Shown here in pieces: positions 28,666 to 39,649 of a DNA stretch of 64,000 nucleotides. A program made the translations under genes and the position numbers. The stretch comes from an uncultured Lysobacteraceae bacterium (lineage in GTDB: Bacteria; Pseudomonadota; Gammaproteobacteria; Xanthomonadales; Xanthomonadaceae). The notes under the pieces were generated by a model, which saw nothing but the letters and a program-made list of their open reading frames with translations, did no database searches and had not been told where the DNA came from. The stretch is from positions 1 to 64,000 of the forward strand of contig CAMLLG010000008.1 in NCBI GenBank assembly GCA_946480825.1, given 5' to 3'. Positions within the stretch are counted from its first letter, which is position 1, and every line of letters starts with the position of its first letter.

Positions 28666-29070
28666 ATGACCGCTTATCGCTTCGGCCGTTCGCTCAAGCC
28701 GTTCCGTCGTCCGTGGCTGTGGGCGGGACTGTGGTGCGCGGGCGTCGCCGCAACCGTCGTCGTGTCGCTGATGCCGGTGCCGGATCTGGGGCGGCTGCCC
28801 TCCGGCGGCGACAAGGTCGAACATTTCCTGGCTTATGCGCTGCTCGCGGCGGGCGCGGTGCAGCTGTACCCGCGCTGGCGTTCGCTGCTCAGCGTCGGCA
28901 TCGGCCTGGTGGTGATGGGCATCGGTCTGGAATATGCGCAGGGCGCGCTGACCACGTATCGGATGACGGATCGCGCGGACGCGCTGGCGAACACGCTGGG
29001 CGTGATCGCCGGGCTCGGCCTGCAGCTCACGCCGTGGCGGGACCTGCTGCTGCGTTTCGATCGACGGTAG
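28666..29070 (+). CDS. VanZ-like membrane protein
   Basis: 134 residues with four predicted membrane segments (~19-36, ~52-66, ~72-92, ~105-122). The VanZ features DKVEHFLAYALLAAG and GLEYAQGALTTYRMTDRADALANTLG are visible. The E-x-x-Q and R-(S/A)-x-D-x-x-x-N pattern is the family core. Function outside the original teicoplanin-resistance setting is not known. Confidence 0.88.
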   Translation: MTAYRFGRSLKPFRRPWLWAGLWCAGVAATVVVSLMPVPDLGRLPSGGDKVEHFLAYALLAAGAVQLYPRWRSLLSVGIGLVVMGIGLEYAQGALTTYRMTDRADALANTLGVIAGLGLQLTPWRDLLLRFDRR

Positions 29071-29085
29071 CGCGGGTCTTCCCGC

Positions 29086-29168
29086 TTTTTGTAGGAGCGC
29101 CGGAAGGCGCGACGGGTCGCGGGCAATCTTTCCCTGGTCGGTCGCGCCTTCCGGGGTTCCTACAAAAA
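29086..29168. repeat. Paired GTAG-type palindromic repeat
   Basis: A GTAGGAGCGCCGGAAGGCGC arm begins at 29091 (preceded by a T-run from 29086). The inverted copy, ending GGGGTTCCTACAAAAA, closes at 29168, with ~28 nt between the arms. The A/T ends make it a likely bidirectional terminator between the convergent vanZ-like and cca genes. It is a twin REP of GTAG type. Confidence 0.75.
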
Positions 29169-29174
29169 CCGGTC

Positions 29175-30410
29175 TCATTGCGCAGGCTGGGCTTTCCGCG
29201 CCGCGCCGATCGCTGCGATCCGCGCGCGCCGCAGCGCTTCGCCGATCGCGGGGCCGTCCATGCCCGGTTTCGCGACGTCGGCGCCGCGCACGGCCATCGC
29301 CGCGGCGTGCAGGCGCACCAGTTCGCGGCCCTGCGGGTAATCGGATTCGGCCATGCCGCCGCGGCCGCGCTTGTCGGCTTCGCACACGCGCGCCAGCAGC
29401 GCGATGCGCTGCGGTTGGCGGAAGCCGTCGTTGCGTGCGATCAGGTCGTGGACGCTGGCGTTGCGCAGTTCCGCGAGGCGATGCACGTTGAGATGTTCGC
29501 GGCAGGCGCCGAGCGCGAGGTCGCGATGCGCGGCCGGAACCTTCAGCCGCGCGCACAGCGCCTTCAACGGTTCGAGCCCGCGCTGCTCGTGCAGGACGTG
29601 TTTCGGCAGTTCTTCCCGTGGCGTCAGCGCCTTGCCCAGATCGTGGGTGAGCGCGGCGAAGCCGACGAGGTCGTCGCCCGGCGCGATCCGCGCGGCCATG
29701 TCGCAGACCATTTCGGTATGCACGCCGGTGTCGATTTCCGGATGGAACTCCGCGCGCTGCGGCACGTCGTACAGCGCGTCGACTTCCGGCAGTACCACCG
29801 CCAGCGCGCCGCAGTCGCGCAGGGTGCGCAGGAACGCCGATGGCCGCGTCTGTCGCAACGCCCGCGACAGTTCCTGCCAGACCCGTTCGGCGGTGAGGTC
29901 CGCGAGTTCGCCGTCGGCGACCATGTCGCGCATCAGCGCCATCGTGTCCGGCGCGACGGTGAAACCGTGCGCGGCGAATCGCGCCATGAACCGCGCCGCG
30001 CGCAGCACCCGCAGCGGGTCTTCGACGAAGGCCGGGCCGACGTGGCGCAGCACCCGTGCGTCGAGATCGCGCGCACCGCCGTAGGGATCGACCAGGGTGC
30101 CGTCGTCGGCTTCGGCGATGGCGTTGATGGTGAAGTCGCGGCGGATCAGGTCATCTTCGAGCGTCACCGTCGGCTCGGCGTGGACCACGAAGCCACGATG
30201 GCCGCGCGCCGATTTTCGCTCGGTGCGCGCGAGCGCGTACTCCTCGCCGGTCTCCGGATGCAGGAACACCGGGAAGTCCTTGCCCACGGTCTGGAAACCG
30301 GCGGCGAGCATCGATTCCGGAGTTTCGCCGACCACGACGTAGTCGCGATCGCCGCAGGGCAGGCCGAGCAGCCTGTCGCGGACGGCACCGCCGACGAGGT
30401 ACGTTTTCAT
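29175..30410 (-). CDS. cca: Multifunctional CCA protein (tRNA nucleotidyltransferase)
   Basis: 411 residues, the length of the bifunctional gammaproteobacterial form. It adds or repairs the 3' CCA of tRNAs. The nucleotidyltransferase head has [20 protein letters not shown] with the metal pair D21 and D23, then [13 protein letters not shown] and [18 protein letters not shown] motifs. A C-terminal HD phosphohydrolase domain has [17 protein letters not shown] and [12 protein letters not shown]. All appear intact. Confidence 0.97.
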   Translation of the reverse strand: MKTYLVGGAVRDRLLGLPCGDRDYVVVGETPESMLAAGFQTVGKDFPVFLHPETGEEYALARTERKSARGHRGFVVHAEPTVTLEDDLIRRDFTINAIAEADDGTLVDPYGGARDLDARVLRHVGPAFVEDPLRVLRAARFMARFAAHGFTVAPDTMALMRDMVADGELADLTAERVWQELSRALRQTRPSAFLRTLRDCGALAVVLPEVDALYDVPQRAEFHPEIDTGVHTEMVCDMAARIAPGDDLVGFAALTHDLGKALTPREELPKHVLHEQRGLEPLKALCARLKVPAAHRDLALGACREHLNVHRLAELRNASVHDLIARNDGFRQPQRIALLARVCEADKRGRGGMAESDYPQGRELVRLHAAAMAVRGADVAKPGMDGPAIGEALRRARIAAIGAARKAQPAQ

Positions 30411-30422
30411 GGAATGAGCACG

Positions 30423-30492
30423 CCGGTAGAGCGGCCTTCAGGTCGCTGTATCGAACCGTGGGGGAAGCAGCGGCCTGAAGGCCGCTCTACCG
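30423..30492. repeat. Paired GTAG-type palindromic repeat upstream of cca
   Basis: CGGTAGAGCGGCCTTCAGG (30423-30441) and its inverted copy CCTGAAGGCCGCTCTACCG (30474-30492) flank ~32 nt. It lies between the PH-domain gene and cca on the minus strand. Confidence 0.8.
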
Positions 30493-30507
30493 TGGTATCG
30501 GAGACTG

Positions 30508-30885
30508 TCATTTCGGTGCGTGCTGCGCCAGCAGGGCGATGATGTGCTGTGCGCCGGAGCCGCGGCCGAGATGCAGTTCGATCGGCGCCGGCTGGCCGGA
30601 CAGCCAGATGCGCAGTTCGGCTTCCAGATCGAAATGACCCGCGGTCTCCAGCGAGAACATCGTGATCGCGCGATACGGAATGCTGCGGTATTCGGTCTTC
30701 TTCGCGGTCACGCCCTGCTTGTTCACCAGCATGATGCGGCGGTCGGTGAACACGATCAGGTCGCGGATCGTCGAGAACGCGCGCTGGATCGTCTCGCCCG
30801 GCGCCAGCAGCGGCGCGAATTCTTCTTCGATCTTCTCCACCGGCTTCTCGCCGGCATGGCCCAGCAGGGCGTCGAGCAGTCCCAT
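30508..30885 (-). CDS. Bacterial PH domain-containing protein
   Basis: 125 residues. It looks like a single bPH domain: EFAPLLAPGETIQRAFSTIR, DLIVFTDRRIMLVNKQGVTAKK, RSIPYRAITMFSLETAG and ELRIWLSGQ. These small cytoplasmic proteins are widespread and uncharacterised; they resemble YvbH/DUF1696 types. The start at 30885 has a good ribosome site (gaggacaccgcg). A start 20 codons upstream (30945) is possible but less likely. Confidence 0.85.
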   Translation of the reverse strand: MGLLDALLGHAGEKPVEKIEEEFAPLLAPGETIQRAFSTIRDLIVFTDRRIMLVNKQGVTAKKTEYRSIPYRAITMFSLETAGHFDLEAELRIWLSGQPAPIELHLGRGSGAQHIIALLAQHAPK

Positions 30886-30941
30886 CGCGGTGTCCTCGTG
30901 GTGCGGTGATGTGTCGGTGGATGCGTCGATTGAACCCGTCG

Positions 30942-31835
30942 TCATGCGCGGATGCCGAGGATCTCCGGCAATTTCGCGCGCACGTCGGTCGGTGCGATGC
31001 CGAGGTCCGGCAGGCCGTTGCGGTCGCTGGTGGAATCGCGCTGCAGCGAGCGCCAGTTGTCGCGGCTGATCGGTTTGCCTGGCAGGTGTTCGCCGACTTC
31101 CGCCTGCAGCCGGCCCAGCGCCGGCGGGAGCGGCAGCACGACACGCGTCCAGCCTTTCGTGCGTGCGGTCAGGGTCACGATCTCGCCCAGGGTCATGACG
31201 TCCGGGCCGACGAGGTCGTAGCTGCGGCCGATGGTCGCGTCGTCGTCGAGCGCGCGGACGAAGGCGTCGGCGACATCGCCCACCCACACCGGCTGGAAGC
31301 GCGTGCCGGCGCCGCCCAGCGGCAGGCCGGGCGCGAAGCGCAGCAACTGCGCGAAGCGGCAGAACAGGCCATCGCCGGGACCGGCGATCACCGAGGGCCG
31401 GAACAGCGTCCAATCGAGCGTCGAGGCGCGGACGCGCGCTTCGGCATCGCCGCGCGCCTTGAGGTAATGGCTTTCGCCATCGCCCGCATGCAGCGCGCTC
31501 ATCTGCAGCCATCGGCGGGTGCCGGCGGCCTGCATCGCGGCGGCGATCGCTTCGGCGAGTTCGACGTAGACCTTGCGGAAGCCGCGGCCGTCGTCGCCGC
31601 GTTCGTTGAGGATGCCGACGAGATTGATCACCGCATCGGCGCCATCGAAGGCATCGCGCAGAAATGCCGGATCGAATACATCGCCGGTCAGCAACTCGGC
31701 GTCCGCGGGTACGCGCGTGCGGGTCTGCGCATCGCGCGTGAGCACGCGGACGCGTTCGCCCTGCGCGATCAGCCGTGCGACCAGGGTGCGGCCGACGAAG
31801 CCGCTGCCGCCGAGAACGACGATGCGGCGGTTCAT
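30942..31835 (-). CDS. NAD(P)-binding protein, complex I NDUFA9-like
   Basis: 297 residues. The Rossmann fold of atypical SDR type starts RIVVLGGSGFVGRTLVARL (glycines at ~9-15). The signatures AVINLVGILNERG, HYLKARGDAEARVRAS and LFRPSVIAGPGDGLF are those of the NDUFA9-like group. A role in quinone biosynthesis or respiratory assembly has been suggested for relatives; nothing here specifies it. Its start overlaps the stop of the upstream transglycosylase by 4 nt, so the genes are coupled. Confidence 0.88.
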   Translation of the reverse strand: MNRRIVVLGGSGFVGRTLVARLIAQGERVRVLTRDAQTRTRVPADAELLTGDVFDPAFLRDAFDGADAVINLVGILNERGDDGRGFRKVYVELAEAIAAAMQAAGTRRWLQMSALHAGDGESHYLKARGDAEARVRASTLDWTLFRPSVIAGPGDGLFCRFAQLLRFAPGLPLGGAGTRFQPVWVGDVADAFVRALDDDATIGRSYDLVGPDVMTLGEIVTLTARTKGWTRVVLPLPPALGRLQAEVGEHLPGKPISRDNWRSLQRDSTSDRNGLPDLGIAPTDVRAKLPEILGIRA

Positions 31836-33856
31836 CGCGATGTCCGCGCCGGTGCGGTGGTCGTCGGCATATCCTGCGTGGGCGCCTGCGGCATCGGGCA
31901 GACGAAGGATTTGCGCGTGTCGACGATGCGCCCGGCGAGGCGGTCGGTGATCGGCATCGCCTTGCCGTTGAGCCGCCAGTCGTAGATCACGCTGAAGGCG
32001 AGGATGCGCGCCACGTAGTCGCGGGTTTCCTTGTAGCTGATGGTCTCGATCCAGAAATCCGCGTCCATGCCCGGGCGCTGCGTCTGCCAGCGCGCCACCG
32101 GCGCCGGGCCGGCGTTGTAGGCGGCGATGGCGACGTAGGTCATGCCGTATTTGTCTTCCAGTTCGCGCAGATAGGCGGTGCCGAGCTGGATGTTGAATTC
32201 GGGTTCGTAGAGGCTCTCGCCGCCGCGCCACGGCAGGCCCAGTCGCTTCGCGATGCCGGCGCCGGTGCTGGGCAACACCTGCATCAGGCCGCGGGCGTCG
32301 GCGTGCGAACGCGCCTTCGGGTTGAACACGCTTTCGGCGCGGATCTCGGCCGCGACCCAGGTCGGGTCGAGGTCGTGCTTCGCGGCCTCGCGGCGGATCA
32401 CTGTGTCGTGATGCAGCGGGAACCGCAGTTCGTAGAGCCGCAGTTCTTCGGGATACGACTTGCCGCCGACGTTCACCAGCCCGAAGACGCCGCGGTCGAA
32501 CCAGCCGTTGTCCTGCGCGATATCGACCGCGATCCGGCGCTGCTCCGGTGTAAAGCGCGTCAGCGCATCGCTCCATTCGCGTTCCGCCCACGCGCCGCGT
32601 TCGATGCGATAGAGCAGCATCGCGCGGACCATGCCCGGGTCGCGGGCGACCGCGGTCTTCGCGGCGGCATCGGTCTTCGGCGCCCACGGGCACAGCGCGT
32701 AGGGCGCGCCGATGCGGTCGGCGGCGAGGAAGCCGTGGAACTCGGGCTTGTTCGCCGCGTCGCGATAAAGGATGTCGGCGTTGGTCTTGTCGCCGCCCAT
32801 CTCCAGCAGCCGCGCTTCGAAGTAGCGCCAGCGCGAATCGCGGCGCATTTTCCTGCCGGGCTCGGTGTCGGCCATCTTGCGGATCGCCGCCAGCGCGCCG
32901 CGCCAGTCGGAGCGCGCCATCGCCTCGCGCACGCGCCATTCGTGCAGCTTCTCGTCGTAGGCGACATCCGGCACCGCAGCGAGCCGGCGCGCGGATTCCG
33001 GCCCGTACGAAGCGACGGTCCACAGTGCCGACTGGTACAGCGCGCGGCCGCGCTCGGCGTCGGTCATGCCCAGCGCTTCGGCGAATGTCGGCAGCCGGGT
33101 TTCGGCCGAAGACGGCTGCGCCTTCGCAAGCTTCGCCAGCCCGTGCGAGGCGATCAGCCGGCTGCGCGGCGTCTTCGGCCAGCTCAGCGCGCGGTCGTGC
33201 GGCGATTCGACGAACGCCGCGTAGTCGTTGGCCAGTGCGAACTCTTCCGCCGGCAGGCCGCGGGCGGCGGCGCGCATCACCGCGGGCTGCCACTCGGCCG
33301 CGGCCTTTTCGATCCGCTCCCAGCGCAGGGCCGGGGGCAGCCCGCCGTTGGCGGCCAGGATCGCCATCGGCGCATCGCATTCGTTCGGCAGCGATTTCGC
33401 CGCGCCGCGCCACAGGGCCTGCGCGGCTGCGGTCCAGTCGGCGCCGATCGCCCCGAGGGCTTGGCGCGCGTTCAGTTCGGAACAACGCAGGGCGGTGCTT
33501 TTGATCGAAGCCGACCAGGCGCTGCGGAAGGTGGGCCAGTCCTCGCGCCGGGCCAGCGCCGCCAGCCATTGCTCGCGGAATGCCTCGGCGACGGGCTGGC
33601 CGCGATGGCGGTCGAGAAAGGCCTGACCGCGGGCGGCGGGGAGGGTGTCGATGTTGCGGCGCAGCGCGGCGTAGTCCGCCCAGCCCGCCAGCGGATGGTC
33701 CGCCGGCAGCGGCGATGCCGGCGATTCGCCGCGCTCGGCGGCGTCGAGGGCCGCACGGGCGCGGCCGAGGGAAGCGGCATCGGTTTGCGCCCGGCAGGCG
33801 GCCGGCAACAGGGCGATCAGAACGGCCGCGAACGCATGAAGAGGGGGAATTCGCAT
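31832..33856 (-). CDS. slt: Soluble lytic murein transglycosylase (Slt70-like)
   Basis: 674 residues. A signal sequence (MRIPPLHAFAAVLIALLPAACRA, with Cys ~21 giving a possible lipobox-like LPAAC) leads to a long alpha-superhelical U-domain (~40-440) and a C-terminal lysozyme-like domain. The catalytic Glu is E508 in IRAESVFNPKARS, followed by ARGLMQVLPSTG and AIAAYNAGPAPVARW. It cleaves glycan strands of peptidoglycan, leaving 1,6-anhydroMurNAc. It is co-transcribed with the NDUFA9-like gene. Confidence 0.95.
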   Translation of the reverse strand: MRIPPLHAFAAVLIALLPAACRAQTDAASLGRARAALDAAERGESPASPLPADHPLAGWADYAALRRNIDTLPAARGQAFLDRHRGQPVAEAFREQWLAALARREDWPTFRSAWSASIKSTALRCSELNARQALGAIGADWTAAAQALWRGAAKSLPNECDAPMAILAANGGLPPALRWERIEKAAAEWQPAVMRAAARGLPAEEFALANDYAAFVESPHDRALSWPKTPRSRLIASHGLAKLAKAQPSSAETRLPTFAEALGMTDAERGRALYQSALWTVASYGPESARRLAAVPDVAYDEKLHEWRVREAMARSDWRGALAAIRKMADTEPGRKMRRDSRWRYFEARLLEMGGDKTNADILYRDAANKPEFHGFLAADRIGAPYALCPWAPKTDAAAKTAVARDPGMVRAMLLYRIERGAWAEREWSDALTRFTPEQRRIAVDIAQDNGWFDRGVFGLVNVGGKSYPEELRLYELRFPLHHDTVIRREAAKHDLDPTWVAAEIRAESVFNPKARSHADARGLMQVLPSTGAGIAKRLGLPWRGGESLYEPEFNIQLGTAYLRELEDKYGMTYVAIAAYNAGPAPVARWQTQRPGMDADFWIETISYKETRDYVARILAFSVIYDWRLNGKAMPITDRLAGRIVDTRKSFVCPMPQAPTQDMPTTTAPARTSR

Positions 33857-34031
33857 GGCGGGACTATAGCCCAGGCGGCTTTCCCGATCAGGTGCCGCCC
33901 CTGCCGGAAGGCGCCGGGACGGTCGGCATCTTGCCCCTGTTTCACATTTTGTTTACAAAGTCGCGATACCGCCCAAGGAGGGGGCCGTGAGGCGGTGGCT
34001 GCGTCACCCTCAAAACGAATGGAGAGAATCA

Positions 34032-36926
34032 ATGAGCAAGCTGCGCCGTAATCGCCTGACGGCCGCCGTCCACCTGACCTTGCTCCTCGCGCTGCCCGCC
34101 GTGGCCGCAGCGCAGGACGCACCGAAGGAAGAGAACACCCTCGACACGATCAGTGTCACCGGTTCCCGCATCAAGCAGACCAACGCGGTCACCGCACAGC
34201 CGGTGTACGTGATGGACCGCGCCAAGATCGAGGAAACCGGCGTCGCCAGCGTCGGCGAGTTGCTGCAGCAGCTGACCGCCAGCGGCAAGGCCCTCAACGC
34301 CAAGTTCAACTCCTCCGGCAACTTCGGTTATCCCGCGGACGGCGGCGGCATCGGCGCCGGTTCCGCCCAGGTCGACCTGCGCAATCTCGGCTCGCAGCGC
34401 GTCCTCGTCCTCGTCGACGGCATCCGCTGGGTCAACGAATCCTCGGCCTCCGGCGTCAGCGGCAGCGCCGATCTCAACACCATTCCGCTGGCCATCGTCG
34501 AGCGCGTCGAAGTGCTCGAAGACGGCGCGTCGGCCATCTACGGTTCCGACGCCATCGCCGGCGTGGTCAACATCATCACCCGCAGGAATTTCCAGGGCGC
34601 CGAAGTCCACACCTATTACGGCCAGTACAGCCGCGGCGGCGACACCAAGGAAGCCTCCTTCACCTTCGGCACCGGCGGCGACCGCTGGACCGCCGTGTTC
34701 GGCGCCAGCTACTACGACCAGGAGCGCATCGGCTCCGCCGAATGGGGGCAATCGTCCTTCCCGGTTCCCGGCGGCGGACTGGATTTCGGCAGCTCGGGGA
34801 CGCCCCAGGGGCGTTTCCGTTTCTGCGACCCGGCGATCGCCGTCGGCTTGCCGGGCTCCTGCGGCAGCGCGGACACTTACTACAACATCACGCTGAACAC
34901 GGGCACCACCACGCCGATCTTCGTTCCCGGCAATCCGAACGGCGGTACCTACAACCAGTTCGACGGCGCCGACCGTTTCAATTTCGCGCCGTTCAATCTG
35001 CTGTTGACCCCGAGCGAGCGTCGCTCTCTCTTCGCCAGCATCAACATCGATCTGAGCGACAACACCCGTCTGCACATCAAGGGCCTGTTCAACAACCGCC
35101 AGTCCGCCAATCAGGCGGCGCCGGAACCGATCTTCGTCGGCCCGGGCGCGGGCACCGGCGGCATCGCCGACACCATCTCGATCCCGGCCAACCATCCGTT
35201 CAATCCTTTCGGAATCGCGCTCGACGCCAACTCGAATTTCCTGTTCATCGGCCGCCGTCCGCTGGAAGTCGGACCTCGCATCTTCGAACAGAACGTCGAC
35301 ACCTGGTACTTCAACATCGGCCTCGATGGCCTGCTGGATCTCGGCGGCCGCAGTTTCGGTTGGGATGCCAATTACGTGCATACCCGCAACTCCGCGACCC
35401 AACGCTTCACCAACGGCTACAACATCGCGCATATACGCACCGCGCTCGGCGACCCGGCGGTCTGCGCCGCCACGCCCGGCTGCGCTCCGCTGGACCTGTT
35501 CGGCGGCCAGGGCCGTCCGTTCACCCGTGCGATGATCGACTGGATCGTGACCGACCAGCGCGACGCCAGCACTCAGGAGCTCGACGTCTTCTCGGCCAAC
35601 CTCACCGGCGATCTGTTCGCGATCGGCGACCGCACCGCCGGCTTCGCCACCGGCGTCGAGCATCGTCGCTACAAGGGCGATTTCGATCCGGACCCGTTGC
35701 GCCAGACCGGCGAATCGCAGGATTCGTTCGCGGCCCCGATCTCCGCCAGCTACGACGTCACCGAGGTCTACGGCGAGTTCAATTTCCCGGTAACGGCCAC
35801 GCTGGACCTGACCGCCGCGCTGCGTTTTTCGGATTATTCGACCTTCGGCAGTGCCACCACCGGCAAGGCCGGATTCCGCTGGCAGCCGATCGAGGATCTG
35901 GTCGTCCGCGGCACATACTCGCAGGGTTTTCGCGCACCCAACCTCGGCGAGTTGTACGGCCTGACCCAGTTCGGCGCGACCCTGGTCGACCCCTGCGGCC
36001 CGACCAATCAGGTCGTCGTCGACACCACCAACGGCATTTCGGCCGGGCTGGAAGCGGCCTGCGTCGCGGCCGGCGTGCCCAACAACTTCGAACAGGCCAA
36101 CACCCAGATCACCACCTTCACCGGCGGCAATCCGAACCTGGATCCGGAAGAATCCGACAGCTGGACCATCGGTGCGGTCTACAGCCCGGGTTGGGCGGAA
36201 GACAAATCGTGGTCGCGCAAGCTCGACGTCGAGCTGGGCTACTACCGGCACGAGATCGAAGGTGCGATCCAGGCCAACGATCTGCAGGGGCTGCTCGATA
36301 CCTGCTACATCGCACAGAACGGCACCGGTGCCGCCTGCGCGCCGTTCACGCGGATTTCCAGCGGCGATCTGCGTCCGCCGAACAACTTCCTCGCAAATCT
36401 CGGCCAGATCGAAACCGACGGCGTCGACATCAAGGTCAGCTGGCTCAGCCCGGAATGGGGTTTCGGCAACCTCAGCGCTTCGCTGCAATCGACTTACGTG
36501 AACGATTATGAGGCGGTCGATGCTGCGGGCAACGTGTCTTCGCGTGCTGTCGGCGTCGAAGTCGGCGACAGCGCCATTCCCGAGTGGCAGTCCAACCTGC
36601 AGGTCGGTTGGCAGCGCGGCGATCTGGGCTTCACGCTCGGTACGCGCTACATCAGCAGCGTCGAGGAAAGCTGCTCGGGGCTCGAAGGTTTGCCGGGTTG
36701 CGATGGCGTCGCCACCAACAAGTTGGGCGCGACGACCTATCACGACGTGCAGTTCGCGTGGAAGAACGCCTTCACGATGGAGGGCCTGAAGTTCTCGGTG
36801 GGCGCCAACAACGTGTTCGGAAAAGAGGCGCCGATCTGCCTCGGTTGCTCGTTGAACGGCTATGACGCCGGCACCTACGATCTGCCGGGCGCGTTCTGGT
36901 ACGTGAGCGCCGATTACCGCTTCTGA
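34032..36926 (+). CDS. TonB-dependent outer-membrane receptor
   Basis: 964 residues. A signal peptide ([20 protein letters not shown], cut near residue 29 after AVAAA) is followed by a TonB-box-like segment ([12 protein letters not shown]), a plug domain (~50-190, [20 protein letters not shown] and [13 protein letters not shown]), and a large beta-barrel ending in an aromatic residue (YVSADYRF). It imports a ligand across the outer membrane with TonB energy; the ligand is unknown. A ribosome site (ggagagaatca) precedes the ATG at 34032. It stands alone, and no Fur-like box was recognised. Confidence 0.95.
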   Translation: MSKLRRNRLTAAVHLTLLLALPAVAAAQDAPKEENTLDTISVTGSRIKQTNAVTAQPVYVMDRAKIEETGVASVGELLQQLTASGKALNAKFNSSGNFGYPADGGGIGAGSAQVDLRNLGSQRVLVLVDGIRWVNESSASGVSGSADLNTIPLAIVERVEVLEDGASAIYGSDAIAGVVNIITRRNFQGAEVHTYYGQYSRGGDTKEASFTFGTGGDRWTAVFGASYYDQERIGSAEWGQSSFPVPGGGLDFGSSGTPQGRFRFCDPAIAVGLPGSCGSADTYYNITLNTGTTTPIFVPGNPNGGTYNQFDGADRFNFAPFNLLLTPSERRSLFASINIDLSDNTRLHIKGLFNNRQSANQAAPEPIFVGPGAGTGGIADTISIPANHPFNPFGIALDANSNFLFIGRRPLEVGPRIFEQNVDTWYFNIGLDGLLDLGGRSFGWDANYVHTRNSATQRFTNGYNIAHIRTALGDPAVCAATPGCAPLDLFGGQGRPFTRAMIDWIVTDQRDASTQELDVFSANLTGDLFAIGDRTAGFATGVEHRRYKGDFDPDPLRQTGESQDSFAAPISASYDVTEVYGEFNFPVTATLDLTAALRFSDYSTFGSATTGKAGFRWQPIEDLVVRGTYSQGFRAPNLGELYGLTQFGATLVDPCGPTNQVVVDTTNGISAGLEAACVAAGVPNNFEQANTQITTFTGGNPNLDPEESDSWTIGAVYSPGWAEDKSWSRKLDVELGYYRHEIEGAIQANDLQGLLDTCYIAQNGTGAACAPFTRISSGDLRPPNNFLANLGQIETDGVDIKVSWLSPEWGFGNLSASLQSTYVNDYEAVDAAGNVSSRAVGVEVGDSAIPEWQSNLQVGWQRGDLGFTLGTRYISSVEESCSGLEGLPGCDGVATNKLGATTYHDVQFAWKNAFTMEGLKFSVGANNVFGKEAPICLGCSLNGYDAGTYDLPGAFWYVSADYRF

Positions 36927-36953
36927 TCGCGGTCTCGATGCGATGTTCGACGA

Positions 36954-36980
36954 AACGGCCGGGGCGACCCGGCCGTTTTT
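36954..36980 (+). terminator. Rho-independent terminator of the TonB receptor
   Basis: 10-bp perfect stem AACGGCCGGG (36954-36963) / CCCGGCCGTT (36968-36977) with a run of T (36976-36980), 28 bp after the stop. Confidence 0.85.
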
Positions 36981-37434
36981 CGTGGGGCTCGTTTCGGGGC
37001 ATGAGCGAAACGCAGTCTCAAGTCTGCATCGTGGTCCGCGGCAGGGCGGCCGGTTGCCTGCGGAAGGCCGGGATCGAGGCGATCCTCATCGAGGCAGTCG
37101 CGACGATGGCGGCCTTCCCTCCGGGTTGCGCCTCCGTGACGTCGATCCTGCGGCCCGTGACTTGCCGTGGCCACTCGTCAATGCTGCGTCACGGGACCTT
37201 GTCTGGCGTCACAGGCTGCGCAATGCGACCTGACGAAAAGTGCATGACACGCTCGAAGGACCGCTGCACGCCGGCGCTTGGGCATCAGGTGCGCTGACTG
37301 CGGCCCCGTCCGCGTCGACGCGAGACCGGCCTTCGGGCGGGCTGCGCGGATCGGCGTGGCCGCCCCTTGAAAGCCTTCCCCGTCGCCCCATATCGGGCGG
37401 GTCCCGGTCTGCCGGGGTTTCTTTGCCCGCGGTT
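36981..37434. other. Intergenic stretch without a supported gene
   Basis: About 450 bp between the TonB-receptor terminator and the groES promoter. Short open frames exist on both strands (for example 37001-37297 plus), but their products are Cys/Arg-rich without domains and with no convincing ribosome site. I see no RNA gene. Confidence 0.5.
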
Positions 37435-37464
37435 TTGGCACTCCCCCCCGGAGACTGCTAAAAT
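37435..37464 (+). promoter_or_regulatory. groES promoter overlapped by a CIRCE operator (HrcA site)
   Basis: TTGGCACTC (37435-37443), nine bases, GACTGCTAA (37453-37461). The consensus CIRCE is TTAGCACTC-N9-GAGTGCTAA, so only two bases differ and the 9-nt spacing is exact. A sigma-70 promoter overlaps it: TTGGCA (37435-37440), 18 nt, TAAAAT (37459-37464). HrcA would block this promoter until heat or protein stress. Confidence 0.85.
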
Positions 37465-37507
37465 CGCCGGCCTTTTCTCCACCAATCAATCACTTGCGAG
37501 GGTTCAC

Positions 37508-37798
37508 ATGAATCTCAAGCCGCTCTACGACCGCGTGGTCGTCAAGCCGATCGAAGCCGAAGAAATGTCCGTCGGCGGCATCATCATCCCCGACGCCGCC
37601 AAGGAAAAGCCGACCAAGGGCGAAGTGGTCGCCGTCGGCGAAGGCAAGTTCATCGACGCCACCGGCGGCGTGCGCGCGCCGAAGGTCAAGGCCGGCGACA
37701 AGGTCATCTACGGCCAGTACGCCGGTTCGGCCTACAAGCACGAAGGCGTCGAATACAAGGTCATCAAGGAAGACGACATCCTCGCGATCGTCGGCTGA
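37508..37798 (+). CDS. groES: Co-chaperonin GroES
   Basis: 96 residues, the normal length. It forms the heptameric lid of the GroEL folding chamber. [20 protein letters not shown], the mobile loop [20 protein letters not shown] and the end [14 protein letters not shown] are standard. A ribosome site (gcgagggtt) precedes the ATG at 37508. The CIRCE/promoter element lies 44 bp upstream. groEL follows after 108 bp. Confidence 0.98.
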   Translation: MNLKPLYDRVVVKPIEAEEMSVGGIIIPDAAKEKPTKGEVVAVGEGKFIDATGGVRAPKVKAGDKVIYGQYAGSAYKHEGVEYKVIKEDDILAIVG

Positions 37799-39553
<1,755 letters not shown>

Positions 39554-39577
39554 TCCATCCAACCCGCGATGCGTACG

Positions 39578-39606
39578 AAAAACCCCGCAGCGATGCGGGG
39601 TTTTTC
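39578..39606. terminator. Bidirectional rho-independent terminator after groEL
   Basis: 8-bp perfect stem ACCCCGCA (39582-39589) / TGCGGGGT (39594-39601) flanked by A-run and T-run, so it can serve both groEL and the convergent effector gene. Confidence 0.9.
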
Positions 39607-39649
39607 TTTGCGCCATACGGATTTCGCGAACGGCCGGTCGTGCCGGCGT

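Noticed and set aside
37001..37297. 98-codon plus-strand frame between the TonB receptor and groES
   Set aside because: Composition is Cys/Arg/Thr-rich, with no domain, signal peptide or convincing ribosome site.
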